From Algihabitans albus (GTDB lineage: Bacteria > Pseudomonadota > Alphaproteobacteria > Kiloniellales > DSM-21159), in NCBI RefSeq assembly GCF_003572205.1, contig NZ_QXNY01000006.1, positions 434,001-498,000 of the forward strand: a stretch of 64,000 nucleotides of DNA, read 5' to 3'. This document shows positions 25,502 to 36,069 of the stretch, piece after piece; position 1 is the stretch's first letter, and each line of letters begins with the position of its first letter. The notes under the pieces were generated by a model. It ran no database searches and was not told the origin of the DNA. It worked only from the letters and a program-made list of their open reading frames with translations. The position numbers were made by a program, and so were the translations under genes.

Positions 25502-26377
25502 CTAGTGGGGCGCCGCCGTCTTCTGGCCCTGGACCGAGAAGAAGGAGTCCGCCTTGTAGTAGGGCGGCAGGTCGAAGATCCCCGCCTCGAGGCGGCAGGA
25601 GCGGGTGGGGCGGCCGCGCACGACTTCGCCGGTAAAACGGGACAGTACCTTGCATTTCACCAGGGGCCAGGCATCCGCGGCGGTGTACTCGGCGATGAAG
25701 AGGCGGCGCGGGCTCGGACCCAGGTTGGGACCCGAGCCGTGCAGGGTCATGACGTGCATCAGGCAGACGTCGCCCGCCTTGCCGACGACCGGCAAGGACC
25801 GGGGCGCCAATTCCGCCGCCAGGTCCTTGTCGATGGCGCCGACGAAGCGGCCGTTCTGGAAGTGGTCGTAGAACTGCCGGTGACTGCCGGGAATGACGCG
25901 CAGGCAGCCGTTGGACTCGTTCATGTCGTCGAGCAGCAGCAGGGCCGTGACCTGGTCGCTGTTGGTATGAGGCTCGAAGGCGTGGTCGCTGTGGAAATCC
26001 ACATGCGTCGCCATGCCCGGCAACTTGACGTTGAGCTTGCAGTGATGAAACTTCACGTCCGGGCCGATCAGCTCCGCCAGCATGTCGACGAAGGGGGCAT
26101 TGCGGATCGCTTCCTCGTAGGCTTCCGAGATGTCGCAGGGATTCATCACCCGGCGCAGACGCGGCGCCTCGCGCGTGTGGCCCTCCTCCAGGTCGAAGCG
26201 GGCCTTGCCGTTTTCCGTGGTCCCGTAGTTCTCGTCATGACCGCGGCTGTCCTCGATCCAGTCGTCGAGCTGGGCCCGCAGGGCCGCCAGGGTCTCCGGG
26301 GCGACGCCGCCAGGCAAGGTCACGAAACCCTGGCTGCGGTAGGCCTCGGTCAGGTCGGGGGTGAGCAGGCTGGGCAT
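25502..26377 (-). CDS. Phytanoyl-CoA dioxygenase (PhyH) family Fe(II)/2-oxoglutarate enzyme
   Basis: This 291-residue protein shows a double-stranded beta-helix dioxygenase pattern. The iron facial triad is H129-S-D131 in HVDFHSDHAF and distal H213 in TLHGSGPN, with an arginine pair (PRRLF) suited to 2-oxoglutarate. The N-terminal helix LTEAYRSQGFVTLPG is family-typical. Members hydroxylate small molecules such as ectoine, phosphonates or acyl chains. It is not EctD, which I would recognise. It is first in the trio with the exporter and DUF1989 protein, implying oxidative modification of an unknown substrate. Confidence 0.85.
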   Translation of the reverse strand: MPSLLTPDLTEAYRSQGFVTLPGGVAPETLAALRAQLDDWIEDSRGHDENYGTTENGKARFDLEEGHTREAPRLRRVMNPCDISEAYEEAIRNAPFVDMLAELIGPDVKFHHCKLNVKLPGMATHVDFHSDHAFEPHTNSDQVTALLLLDDMNESNGCLRVIPGSHRQFYDHFQNGRFVGAIDKDLAAELAPRSLPVVGKAGDVCLMHVMTLHGSGPNLGPSPRRLFIAEYTAADAWPLVKCKVLSRFTGEVVRGRPTRSCRLEAGIFDLPPYYKADSFFSVQGQKTAAPH

Positions 26378-26490
26378 GGGTACAAGCCTCGGTCCGATGG
26401 TCGCCCCGATTGGCGCTGGTGAAAGGTTGCGGCCGACTGTGGTTGTTGAACGCGGCGGTGCCTCTTGATCCTAGACCGAGCGCTGTGCAT

Positions 26491-26518
26491 TTGACAGTGG
26501 CGTGGAAACAGGTATAAC
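26491..26518 (+). promoter_or_regulatory. Promoter of rpsD
   Basis: TTGACA (26491-26496), a 16-nt spacer and TATAAC (26513-26518) are near consensus. The start near 26525 leaves a leader of about 130 nt, which could host S4 autoregulation, though I see no recognised structure in it. Confidence 0.75.
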
Positions 26519-26655
26519 CGCGCGCTTTCCTTCCTGGGAATGTGGGGCGGCCTTGGCGTAGACGGTCGCACCCCGCCCACTGCCTCGGTTTCGACAAACC
26601 GGGCGCAGCGGGACTACCGGGACAAGACGAACCCGAACCGAACGGAGTCCCTGAA

Positions 26656-27270
26656 ATGGGCAAGCGCCTGCAGTCCAAGTACAAGATCAATCGCCGTCTG
26701 GGCGAAAACCTCTGGGGCCGCCCCAAGTCGCCGGTCAACCGCCGTGAGTACGGCCCGGGCCAGCACGGCCAGCGCCGCAAGAAGCCGACCGACTTCGGCA
26801 TCCAGCTCGCCGCCAAGCAGAAGCTCAAGGGTTACTACGGCAACATCGGCGAGAAGCAGTTCCGCCGCTACTTCGACGTCGCCACCAACCGCAAGGGCGA
26901 CACCGGCGAGAACCTGATCGAGCTGCTGGAGCGCCGGCTCGATGCCGTCATCTACCGCGCCAAGTTCGTGCCGACCGTCTTCGCGGCCCGCCAGTTCGTC
27001 AATCACGGCCACGTGACGGTGAACGGCCAGCGCGTGACGATCCCCAGCTACATGCTGCGCGACGGCGACGTGGTCGAGGTGCGGCAGAAGTCCCGCGAGA
27101 TCCCGATGGTTCTGGAGGCCACGGTCTCGGTCGAGCGCGACGTTCCCGACTATATCGACGTCGACAACGGCAAGATGACCGTCAAGTTCGTGCGCGGTCC
27201 GAAGCTGGCCGACGTGCCCTATCCGGTGCAGATGGAGCCGAAACTGGTCATCGAGTACTACTCGCGCTGA
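26656..27270 (+). CDS. rpsD: 30S ribosomal protein S4
   Basis: The 204-residue protein starts [20 protein letters not shown] and contains [16 protein letters not shown] and the S4 RNA-binding domain [15 protein letters not shown] with [11 protein letters not shown]. It binds 16S rRNA and nucleates the body of the small subunit. The length agrees with alphaproteobacterial S4. It stands alone with its own promoter and terminator, the usual arrangement in alphaproteobacteria, where rpsD is outside the alpha operon. ATG with GGAG upstream. Confidence 0.98.
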   Translation: MGKRLQSKYKINRRLGENLWGRPKSPVNRREYGPGQHGQRRKKPTDFGIQLAAKQKLKGYYGNIGEKQFRRYFDVATNRKGDTGENLIELLERRLDAVIYRAKFVPTVFAARQFVNHGHVTVNGQRVTIPSYMLRDGDVVEVRQKSREIPMVLEATVSVERDVPDYIDVDNGKMTVKFVRGPKLADVPYPVQMEPKLVIEYYSR

Positions 27271-27308
27271 CGCTGGGCTTCCCAGCCGTACAGCTCTAGA
27301 TCCGCCGA

Positions 27309-27338
27309 CGCGGGGCCGGACGATCGGTCCCGCGTTTT
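27309..27338 (+). terminator. Intrinsic terminator of rpsD
   Basis: CGCGGGGCCG pairs with CGGTCCCGCG around a 6-nt loop and is followed by TTTT. It lies 38 nt after the rpsD stop. Confidence 0.8.
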
Positions 27339-27453
27339 GCGTCGCCCGCGTCGGCGACGGGCGCAGCGTGCTGTTGCAGGGGCGGTCGAGCCTCGGCTAT
27401 ACGGATTTCCCGCACGAAATTTCGCTGTGGAATTCTTGAGGGGGGATCTGTCT

Positions 27454-28047
27454 TTGCGTCGTCCTGTTGTTTTTCTGGTCGGTTTGGCCGCCGTCGCTGG
27501 CTTGACCGGCGGCCTGGCAGCGCCGCAGCCAGCGCAAGCCGAACCGGCCGTTTGGATCCTTGCCGGCGTCGCGGCGGCCTCCGTCGGGGCCGGCGTGATC
27601 TACGACACGCCTCAGGCCGACAAGGATCGCCAGTACCTTCGGGCCGGCATCGGCGCCTTCGATCTGGTCGACGACGAGGATCAGGCGGTGGAAGGCCGGC
27701 TGGAGTACACGCCGGCCTGGAGTGTCTACCGCTTTCGCCCGGTGATCGGTGCGGCCGCCACCAGCGACGGCGGCGCCATCTTCCACGCCTCCATCGGCCA
27801 CGACTTCGTACTGCCCTACGAGCACTTCTATGTCTGGTTCGAGACGGGACCGGCGCTCTATTTCGAGGGCGACGGCAAGGATCTGGGCAGCAATGCGGTC
27901 CTGCGCTCCGGCTTCGAGGTCGGCTTCCGCACCGAGGGCGGCTGGCGGCTCGGCGCCAGCTTCCACCACATGAGCCACGGCGGACTCTTCGGGGACGAGA
28001 ACCCCGGCACGGAGATGATCGCCTTCAACTTCTCGGTGCCGTTCTAG
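27454..28047 (+). CDS. PagL-like lipid A 3-O-deacylase (outer membrane)
   Basis: The 197-residue product has a signal peptide (MRRPVVFLVGLAAVAGL, cleaved after AQA) and alternating hydrophobic strands of an eight-stranded barrel. It ends in an aromatic F (FNFSVPF), as outer-membrane proteins do. HHMSHGGL (171-178) matches the acyloxyacyl hydrolase motif H-x-S-N-G with catalytic H172 and S174, except that the asparagine is a histidine. It would remove an acyl chain from lipid A. No ATG is near; TTG at 27454 was chosen for the AGGGGGG site 8 nt ahead. Confidence 0.75.
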   Translation: MRRPVVFLVGLAAVAGLTGGLAAPQPAQAEPAVWILAGVAAASVGAGVIYDTPQADKDRQYLRAGIGAFDLVDDEDQAVEGRLEYTPAWSVYRFRPVIGAAATSDGGAIFHASIGHDFVLPYEHFYVWFETGPALYFEGDGKDLGSNAVLRSGFEVGFRTEGGWRLGASFHHMSHGGLFGDENPGTEMIAFNFSVPF

Positions 28048-28101
28048 ATCAGGATCGCTTGAGGTGGAATCGCTTCGGCGATCCCACCTCAAGCGTGAAT
28101 C
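28048..28101. repeat. Intergenic palindrome (long stem)
   Basis: CGCTTGAGGTGG (28056-28067) pairs perfectly with CCACCTCAAGCG (28084-28095) around a UUCG-type loop flanked by GCGAT pairs. It begins directly after the pagL-like stop codon. It resembles the repeat at 35461-35520, which shares the GGATCGC-TGAGGTGGA core. It may act as a terminator without a T-run. Confidence 0.7.
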
Positions 28102-28119
28102 CTTATCTAATCATAGGTT

Positions 28120-28182
28120 TAGAGTGCGGTTCACGTGTTCGATGGAAGCGAAGCCGCATCCATCGAACACGATCGCGCTCTA
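28120..28182. repeat. TAGAG-bounded palindromic repeat
   Basis: The 63-bp element begins TAGAG and ends CTCTA. Internal arms CGTGTTCGATGG (28134-28145) and CCATCGAACACG (28160-28171) are exact reverse complements. It shares only termini and architecture with the other members listed here, not the internal sequence. Confidence 0.65.
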
Positions 28183-28192
28183 AGCTGCCGCG

Positions 28193-29140
28193 TCAATCGG
28201 GCGATCGCCGGATGGGTTGCCGCCGGCCGATCACGACCAGCCCGACCACCAGCACCGAGAAGGCGAGGGTGGTGATGGTGATGGGCTCGGCCAGCAGCAG
28301 CGCGGCGATCAGCAGGGTCAGGAAGGGTTGCAGGAGCTGCACCTGGCCGACCCGGGCCACGCCGCCGAGGGCGAGGCCGCGGTACCAGACGAAGAAGCCG
28401 GCGAGCTGGCTGACCAGGGCGACGTAGAGGAAGCCGGCCCAGGCGCCCGCGCTTGCGCCGCTCGGCGGTGCCGCGATCCAGCTCACGGCGGCGGCGGGCA
28501 GCATCACCGGCAAGGACAGCACCAGAGCCCAGCAGATCACGGTCCAGCCGGGCAGGTGCCGGGACAGGCGCGCGCCGTAGGCGTAGCCGAGGCCGGCGGC
28601 GACGACCGCCGCCAGCAGCGCCAGGTCGCCCCCCGTCAAGCCCGCCGCCGAACCCGCGGCCCCATCCGCTGTGTCGAGCAGCGCAAAGGTCACCACGGCG
28701 GCGCTGCCGAGCAGCGCTGTCGCCCAGAAACCGGCCGAGGGCCGCTCGCCCGCGACCAGGGCGGCGGCAAGGGCCGTGGCCAGGGGCAGGATGCCGATCA
28801 CCACGCCGCCATGGGCCGCCGGGACGCTCTGCATCGCCCAGGTGCTCAGCAGCGGAAAGCCGAAGACGACGCCCAGGGCCGTGACCGCCAGGGCCGGCAG
28901 GTCTTTGCGGCCTGGCCAAGGCACACGCAGGATCAGCAACAACGCCCCCGCCGCCAGGCCGGCCAGGGCGCCGCGCCCGAAACCCACGGTCCAGACCGGC
29001 ATTTCGGCGACCGCCAGCCGGGTCGCCGGCAGGGTCACCGCGAAGGCCAGCACGCCGAGCAGGCCCAGCAGCAGTCCCAACCGCTCGGCGGCGGCTCGCG
29101 CTGCCTGGTCTCTGTCCGTTGAATCGAGAAGGCCGGTCAT
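28193..29140 (-). CDS. EamA/DMT superfamily membrane transporter
   Basis: This 315-residue protein has ten predicted helices in two EamA halves. Typical segments are PATRLAVAEMPVWTVGFGRG in helix one and two, GFPLLSTWAMQSVPAAHGGVVIGILPL in the first half, and a second-half YVALVSQLAGFFVWYRGLA followed by VGQVQLLQPFLTLLIAALLLAEP. This RhaT/YdcZ-type layout suggests a drug or metabolite exporter. It is not closely paired with other genes; 103 nt separate it from grxD. Substrate unknown. Confidence 0.88.
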   Translation of the reverse strand: MTGLLDSTDRDQAARAAAERLGLLLGLLGVLAFAVTLPATRLAVAEMPVWTVGFGRGALAGLAAGALLLILRVPWPGRKDLPALAVTALGVVFGFPLLSTWAMQSVPAAHGGVVIGILPLATALAAALVAGERPSAGFWATALLGSAAVVTFALLDTADGAAGSAAGLTGGDLALLAAVVAAGLGYAYGARLSRHLPGWTVICWALVLSLPVMLPAAAVSWIAAPPSGASAGAWAGFLYVALVSQLAGFFVWYRGLALGGVARVGQVQLLQPFLTLLIAALLLAEPITITTLAFSVLVVGLVVIGRRQPIRRSPD

Positions 29141-29243
29141 GCGCCCTTCATGGCGCAGAACCGGCCTTCACCGATAGTCACGTCTTGTCCCGGTGACGCC
29201 GGGGCGGCGTCTCCCGCAGGCCCGATAGGGGCCGGGCCGGCGA

Positions 29244-29585
29244 TCAGCTTACCGGCTGGGCGTCGACGCCGTGGCTGTGCAGCAGTTCCTGCAGTTCGCC
29301 GGTCTGGAACATCTCGCGCACGATGTCGCAGCCGCCGACGAAGTCGCCCTTGACGTAGAGCTGCGGGATCGTCGGCCAGCTGGAGAACTGCTTGATGCCG
29401 TCGCGCAAGCCGGGATCCTCCAGGACGTTGATGCCCTTGAACTTCACGCCCAAATGGCTAAGCGCCTGGACCACGGCGGCGGAAAAGCCGCACTGTGGAA
29501 AGACCGGCGTGCCCTTCATGAAGAGCACCACGTCGTTCTCGCTGATGTCGTGCTTGATCCGCTCGAAAACGGGATTGTCGGTCAT
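29244..29585 (-). CDS. grxD: Monothiol glutaredoxin (Grx4 type)
   Basis: The 113-residue protein has the monothiol active site PQCGFS (cysteine about 32), FMKGTP before it, SSWPTIPQLYVKGDFVGGCDI with the cis-proline and GGCD glutathione site. Such CGFS glutaredoxins bind a 2Fe-2S cluster with glutathione and cooperate with BolA proteins in iron-sulfur trafficking. The bolA-like gene sits 63 nt upstream on the same strand, the classic pairing. Confidence 0.95.
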   Translation of the reverse strand: MTDNPVFERIKHDISENDVVLFMKGTPVFPQCGFSAAVVQALSHLGVKFKGINVLEDPGLRDGIKQFSSWPTIPQLYVKGDFVGGCDIVREMFQTGELQELLHSHGVDAQPVS

Positions 29586-29648
29586 CGCCTTCTGGTTCCT
29601 CGGTGTTGGGTTGGGGATATCCCCTCGGGGTTTCCGTGTTTTCTGTCT

Positions 29649-29885
29649 TCAGTCGCTTGGCGGCGTGGTCTGCAGCGCCAAGGCGTGCAATTCGTTGCCC
29701 ATGCGGCCCTGCAGCGCCTGATAGACGAGCTGGTGCTGCTGCACCCGGGTCTTGCCGCGAAAGGCCTCGGAGACGACGTAGGCGGCATAGTGATCGCCGT
29801 CGCCCGCCAGATCCTCGATCGTCACCTTGGCGTCGGGCAGCGCCGTTTTGATGAGCTGCTCGATCTCACCCACGTTCATCGGCAT
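29649..29885 (-). CDS. BolA-family protein (IbaG/YrbA-like)
   Basis: This 78-residue protein has the BolA fold signature: IKTALPDAKVTIEDLAGDGDHYAAYVVSEAF with the conserved histidine, then KTRVQQHQLVYQALQGRMG. It should form a 2Fe-2S-bridged heterodimer with the CGFS glutaredoxin encoded next to it. A second ATG six bases downstream is an equally possible start. Confidence 0.93.
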   Translation of the reverse strand: MPMNVGEIEQLIKTALPDAKVTIEDLAGDGDHYAAYVVSEAFRGKTRVQQHQLVYQALQGRMGNELHALALQTTPPSD

Positions 29886-29986
29886 CGCGTGACTCTTACC
29901 CTCTTTCCTCGGCGGCTCGAGGGCCGCGTTTGACCGCTCGACCGCCTGCGCCCACCAGATCTTGGAGCGCCTTTACCTGACCGTCC

Positions 29987-32217
<2,231 letters not shown>

Positions 32218-32221
<4 letters not shown>

Positions 32222-32901
32222 GACAGGGCCTCCACGATACCGTCGAACAGCTTGCGCCCGTCGGTGCCGCCGTGCAGCGGGTCGGTGGCATCCTCCGGGT
32301 GCGGCATGAGACCGAGCACCGTCTTGGTTTCGTTGAAGACGCCTGCGATGTCGTCCAGCGCGCCGTTCGGGTTGGCCGGGCCGGCGGCGGCACCCTCCGC
32401 ATAGCGGAAGGCGATCTGGCCGTTGTCGGCGAGCCGCTTGTGGCCCTCCGTATCGATGAAGTAGTTGCCGTCCATATGCGCGACCGGCGTCTCGAAGGTC
32501 TCGCCGGCCTCGAAGCGTCCGGTAAAGAGAGTCTGGCTGTTCTCCACCCGCAGCGTGACCGTGCGGCAGACGAACTTCAGATCGGCGTTGCGCAGCAGCG
32601 CGCCCGGCAGCAGGCCGGCTTCGGTCAGGGCCTGAAAGCCGTTGCAGACGCCCAGCAGCGGCACGCCGCGTTCGGCGCGTGCGACCACTTCGCGCATCAC
32701 CGGGCTGCGGGCCGCCATGGCGCCGGCGCGCAGGTAGTCGCCGTGCGCGAAGCCGCCCGGCAGGACGATCAGGTCGACCTTCGGGATCTCGGTATCCTTA
32801 TGCCAGACCAGAACGGGAGCCTGGCCCGATGCGCCCTCGAGCGCCCGCGTCATGTCCTTGTCGCGATTGGTCCCCGGAAAGACGACGACTGCCGATTTCA
32901 T
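32218..32901 (-). CDS. purQ: Phosphoribosylformylglycinamidine synthase subunit PurQ
   Basis: This class I glutamine amidotransferase of 227 residues starts [20 protein letters not shown]. It contains [18 protein letters not shown] (oxyanion region), GVCNGFQ with the nucleophilic cysteine and GLMPHPED with the triad histidine and acid. It supplies ammonia to PurL. ATG at 32901 lies 11 nt after the purS stop; the longer open frame upstream covers purS in another phase. It overlaps purL by four bases. Confidence 0.97.
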
Positions 32902-32912
32902 CGCGCCCGCCC

Positions 32913-33155
32913 TCAGGCCTCCAACTCGATTGCGTAATTTTCGATCACGGTGTTCGCCAGCAGCTTGCGGCACATCTCCTCGACCTGCGCCCGCGCCGTC
33001 TCCGGATCGGATTCGGCCAAGTTCAGCTCGATCAGCTTGCCTTGGCGCGCTTCCTGAATTCCTGAAAATCCGAGCGTGTCGAGCGCATGCTCGATCGCCT
33101 TGCCCTGGGGGTCGAGCACCCCGGGCTTCAAGGTAACGTGGACACGCGCCTTCAT
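32913..33155 (-). CDS. purS: Phosphoribosylformylglycinamidine synthase subunit PurS
   Basis: The 80-residue PurS subunit carries the typical start [20 protein letters not shown] and body [20 protein letters not shown]. Its length matches the family. PurS bridges PurL and PurQ. First gene of the purSQL cluster; no PurR-type or purine riboswitch element was seen upstream, only palindromic repeats. Confidence 0.97.
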   Translation of the reverse strand: MKARVHVTLKPGVLDPQGKAIEHALDTLGFSGIQEARQGKLIELNLAESDPETARAQVEEMCRKLLANTVIENYAIELEA

Positions 33156-33190
33156 GGGAGACTCCGCTGCTACGAGATTGGCGCGGAGAC

Positions 33191-33254
33191 TAGAGCATGT
33201 TGTGATCGTATGGAACCGCTTCGCGGGTCCGCCGATCACAAGAAACATACTCTA
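33191..33254. repeat. TAGAG-bounded 64-bp palindromic repeat, copy A
   Basis: TAGAGCATGTTGTGATCGTA at the left end and a matching right end CATACTCTA form imperfect arms. The element matches the reverse complement of 50321-50384 at about 58 of 64 positions. It lies upstream of purS. Confidence 0.85.
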
Positions 33255-33265
33255 ACTATATGAAT

Positions 33266-33330
33266 CTAGAGCAGAGTCTAGGCAATCACCGGACCCACTA
33301 AGCGGGTCCGACTGATCACTCTCTGGTCTA
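33266..33330. repeat. TAGAG-bounded palindromic repeat, second tandem element
   Basis: CTAGAGCAGAGTCTAGGCAA at the left and TTGCC-less right arm CTCTGGTCTA enclose GGACCCACTAAGCGGGTCC, a near-perfect inner hairpin. It sits 11 bp after copy A. The sequence is more diverged than copy A from the 50321 element. Confidence 0.6.
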
Positions 33331-33367
33331 GCGGGCAGGCGGCAGCCCCGCAACGCCTGTTGCCGGC

Positions 33368-33604
33368 TCACGATTGGCGGGTGCGACCGCGCAGAGTCAG
33401 ACGCACGAAGAGGGCGATCACGCCCAGAATGACGATGCCGCCCAGCGCGAAGGCCCACCAGGCCGCGGTCATGTCCGCCGGAGGTCCCGCGCGGGCGGCC
33501 TCCAGTGTATCGAGGCGCCGCCACATCCAGATCGCGCCGCCTGCCGTGACGGTAAGAATCGCGGCGACCGCCGCCAGCAGAAGCGCGAGGCCGCCCCTGG
33601 TCAT
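33368..33604 (-). CDS. Small membrane protein, two predicted helices
   Basis: The 78-residue protein has a transmembrane segment at about 5-27 (LALLLAAVAAILTVTAGGAIW) and another at about 46-69 (AWWAFALGGIVILGVIALFV), a short charged loop with AARAGPP between them and a basic tail. No family is recognised. The gene follows purC by 13 nt on the same strand, so it is probably cotranscribed with it. The topology suggests both ends on the same side of the inner membrane. Confidence 0.65.
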   Translation of the reverse strand: MTRGGLALLLAAVAAILTVTAGGAIWMWRRLDTLEAARAGPPADMTAAWWAFALGGIVILGVIALFVRLTLRGRTRQS

Positions 33605-33617
33605 TTCACGCCGTGCG

Positions 33618-34382
33618 TCACTGAACGACCTTGGGGCCTTGCAGGTCGACCGGGCCCGCCTCGGGCAGCACGCCGAGCCGGCGCGCCACTTCCTGATAGG
33701 CCTCGGCGACGCTGCCGAGGTCGCGGCGGAAGCGGTCCTTATCCAGCTTCTCGTTGGTCTTCAGGTCCCAGAGACGGCAGGAGTCTGGGCTGATCTCGTC
33801 GGCCAGCACGATGTGCATCTGCTCCTCGTCGTCCCACAGGCGACCGAACTCCAGCTTGAAGTCGACCAGTTTGAGGCCGACGCCGATCAGCAGACCCGAG
33901 AGGAAGTCGTTGATCCTGAGGGCCAGGTGCAGCATGTCGTCGAGGTCCTGGGTCGCCGCCCAACCGAAGGCGGTGATGTGTTCCTCGGTGACCAGCGGAT
34001 CGCCCAGCTCGTCGTTCTTCAGGTAGTACTCGACGATCGAGCGGGGCAGGGGCGTGCCCTCTTCCGTTTTGAAGCGCTCCGCGAAGCTGCCGGCGGCCAC
34101 GTTGCGGACCACCACCTCCAGCGGAATGATCTCGACCTGGCGCACGAGCTGCTCGCGCATGTTCAGACGACGCACGAAGTGGGTCGGCACGCCGATCTCC
34201 GCCAGACGCAGCATGAAGAACTCGCTGATGCGGTTGTTCAGCACGCCCTTGCCGGTGATCACGCCCTTCTTCTGGGCGTTGAAGGCGGTGGCGTCGTCCT
34301 TGAAGTACTGCACCAGGGTGCCCGGCTCCGGTCCTTCGAAAAGAACCTTGGCCTTGCCCTCGTAAATCCGTCTGCGTCGCAT
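33618..34382 (-). CDS. purC: SAICAR synthetase
   Basis: The 254-residue enzyme starts [19 protein letters not shown] and contains [25 protein letters not shown] and [10 protein letters not shown], all PurC signatures. It joins aspartate to CAIR in purine synthesis. The length matches bacterial PurC. It lies upstream of purSQL on the same strand but 460 nt away, with a small membrane protein gene and repeats between them, so it may be a separate transcript. Confidence 0.96.
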   Translation of the reverse strand: MRRRRIYEGKAKVLFEGPEPGTLVQYFKDDATAFNAQKKGVITGKGVLNNRISEFFMLRLAEIGVPTHFVRRLNMREQLVRQVEIIPLEVVVRNVAAGSFAERFKTEEGTPLPRSIVEYYLKNDELGDPLVTEEHITAFGWAATQDLDDMLHLALRINDFLSGLLIGVGLKLVDFKLEFGRLWDDEEQMHIVLADEISPDSCRLWDLKTNEKLDKDRFRRDLGSVAEAYQEVARRLGVLPEAGPVDLQGPKVVQ

Positions 34383-34568
34383 CCTGTTACGTCCGAACTG
34401 GGGAAACCGGGAGCTGTCGCCGGCCGTCGGTTCCGCATGAGAACCCGACCGATCGCATCACGGCGCATCCCTCGTAGGAGAAAGTCCTCATATAGCAGCC
34501 CCCATCGGGAGAAACAATCTGACGTGGGGCCGGTCTGCTAAACGTCGAGCGAGCGGGTCGGCGCGCCG

Positions 34569-35324
34569 CTAGAGATCCACCGTTTCGAAGGCCGCGCCGT
34601 CCGGGGATCCGGCGGCGAAACGCCAGAGGGCGCGCGGCCGCTCGGCCTCCGGCTTGGCGAGCGCCAGCAGGGAGCTGGACACCGTGCCGAAGCCGTTGGG
34701 AAGCGCCACGTTCATCGCGCCCTCCGGCCCGACCGAGGGACCATGGTCCCGGCTCGCCAGCAGCGCTTCCCAGGCGCTCCAGTCGTCGGCCGCCGGATCC
34801 GGTGGAGTCGCATCGCGAAACCGGGGCAGGAAATGCCCGATGCGCGGACTCTTGGTATCGTTGCGATCGGCGGCGGTGATCATTGAGAGGCCCGGCGGCA
34901 GAGGCTGCACCACGACCGACTCGGCATCCTCGCCGATGTGGCGGAGCCAGAAGGCATCCTGGGAGTCGGCGATCACCAGATTGAAGCTGCGATAGGCCGA
35001 GGGCTCCAGTTGCGCGAGCGCCGCCGCGGCGGCGCTCGCGTCGGCATGGTCGAGCGCCTCCAGCACCAGTTCGCCCCGGCTGCGCTTTCCGGCCGCCGGC
35101 CCGAGCGAGCCGTAGCGGTTCAGAATACAGGCCAGCACGCCGTGGTCGTTGACGCCCAGCCAGGACCCGCCGGCCAGTTCGTCCTGTCCCGCAACCACCT
35201 CCGGCCGGTCGGGCCAGTGGCGTCCGGGGCCGCGCCAGGGGCGGTCACGCATCTCGTCCCGGTTGCCGGCGAGCAGGACGGGCCAAGCGGTATCGGGGCG
35301 TCTGAGAAGAACGATCGTACACAT
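34569..35324 (-). CDS. NRDE family protein (TANGO2-like)
   Basis: This 251-residue protein begins MCTIVLLRRP and contains LLAGNRDEMRDRPW, the NRDE signature. It also has SWLGVNDHGVLACILNR and RGELVLEAL. The fold is like Ntn hydrolases, with Cys2 as candidate nucleophile after Met removal. The eukaryotic homologue TANGO2 has been linked to heme and lipid handling; the bacterial activity is not settled. ATG at 35324 places Cys at position two, which supports this start over upstream ones. Confidence 0.85.
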   Translation of the reverse strand: MCTIVLLRRPDTAWPVLLAGNRDEMRDRPWRGPGRHWPDRPEVVAGQDELAGGSWLGVNDHGVLACILNRYGSLGPAAGKRSRGELVLEALDHADASAAAAALAQLEPSAYRSFNLVIADSQDAFWLRHIGEDAESVVVQPLPPGLSMITAADRNDTKSPRIGHFLPRFRDATPPDPAADDWSAWEALLASRDHGPSVGPEGAMNVALPNGFGTVSSSLLALAKPEAERPRALWRFAAGSPDGAAFETVDL

Positions 35325-35460
35325 GGGACGCCAATCATAAGCACTGTGCAGTTTCGGTTCACCTGCCGTAACCCAAGGGCTATAACGGCGGCCAACCGGT
35401 GGCGGCGATCGGCCGCCGCACAAGGGCGGCAGGACGATCACGCTCCAGCTGGATGATGGG

Positions 35461-35520
35461 AGCAGGATCGCCTGAGGTGGATTCACCGAAGCGGGTCCGC
35501 CTAAGGCGATCCTGCTCTAG
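35461..35520. repeat. Intergenic palindrome ending in TCTAG
   Basis: AGCAGGATCGCCTGAGGTGGA pairs with TCCGCCTAAGGCGATCCTGCT nearly perfectly, enclosing ACCGAAGCGGG, and the right end is CTCTAG. It lies just upstream of the zeta inhibitor gene and shares the core with the palindrome at 28048. Confidence 0.75.
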
Positions 35521-35543
35521 GCAAAAGCAAGGGTGGTGCAGGC

Positions 35544-35861
35544 ATGAGCTTCAACGATCGCGAAAAGGCGTTCGAGGACAAGTACAAGCACGATCAGGAG
35601 GTTCAGTTCCGGGTCGATGTCCGGCGCAACAAGCTGCTGGGGCTCTGGGCGGCCGAACTGATGGACCTCAAGGGCGAGGCCGCGGACGCCTATGCCAAGG
35701 AGGTGGTCTCCTCCGACTTCGAGGAGGCCGGTCACGAGGACGTTTACCGCAAGGTGATGGGCGACCTGACCGACAAGAAGGTCGATATCTCCGAGCATCG
35801 GCTGCGCAAGAAGATGGATGAACTGCTCGAGGTCGCCAAACAGCAGGTGATGACCGAATAG
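35544..35861 (+). CDS. ATPase inhibitor subunit zeta (DUF1476)
   Basis: The 105-residue protein matches the alphaproteobacterial zeta subunit: FNDREKAFEDKYKHDQE, then FRVDVRRNKLLGLWAAELM, VVSSDFEEAGHEDV and RLRKKMDELLEVA. In Paracoccus the zeta subunit inserts its N-terminal helix into F1-ATPase and blocks ATP hydrolysis; the N-terminal inhibitory helix is intact here. A monocistronic gene with ATG after GGTGGTGCAGGC. Present in most alphaproteobacteria, so it is a good lineage marker. Confidence 0.93.
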   Translation: MSFNDREKAFEDKYKHDQEVQFRVDVRRNKLLGLWAAELMDLKGEAADAYAKEVVSSDFEEAGHEDVYRKVMGDLTDKKVDISEHRLRKKMDELLEVAKQQVMTE

Positions 35862-36069
35862 CGCGCCGTCGTCTATGGACTGCCGAGCGGGCGATACACT
35901 GGAGAAGGCGCAGCGACCCTGCTGGCACCTCTATGCCGACAGCACGAACATTGTGTTGGTCTGCTTGCCGCGAGGTCGTGCGCAACCTGAGAAGGTTTCG
36001 GAGCAGTGGAGAGTTCGGGGCGGTCGAGAGAGCGCTCCGCATCCGCTCATCGCTAAATTGGACACCCGC

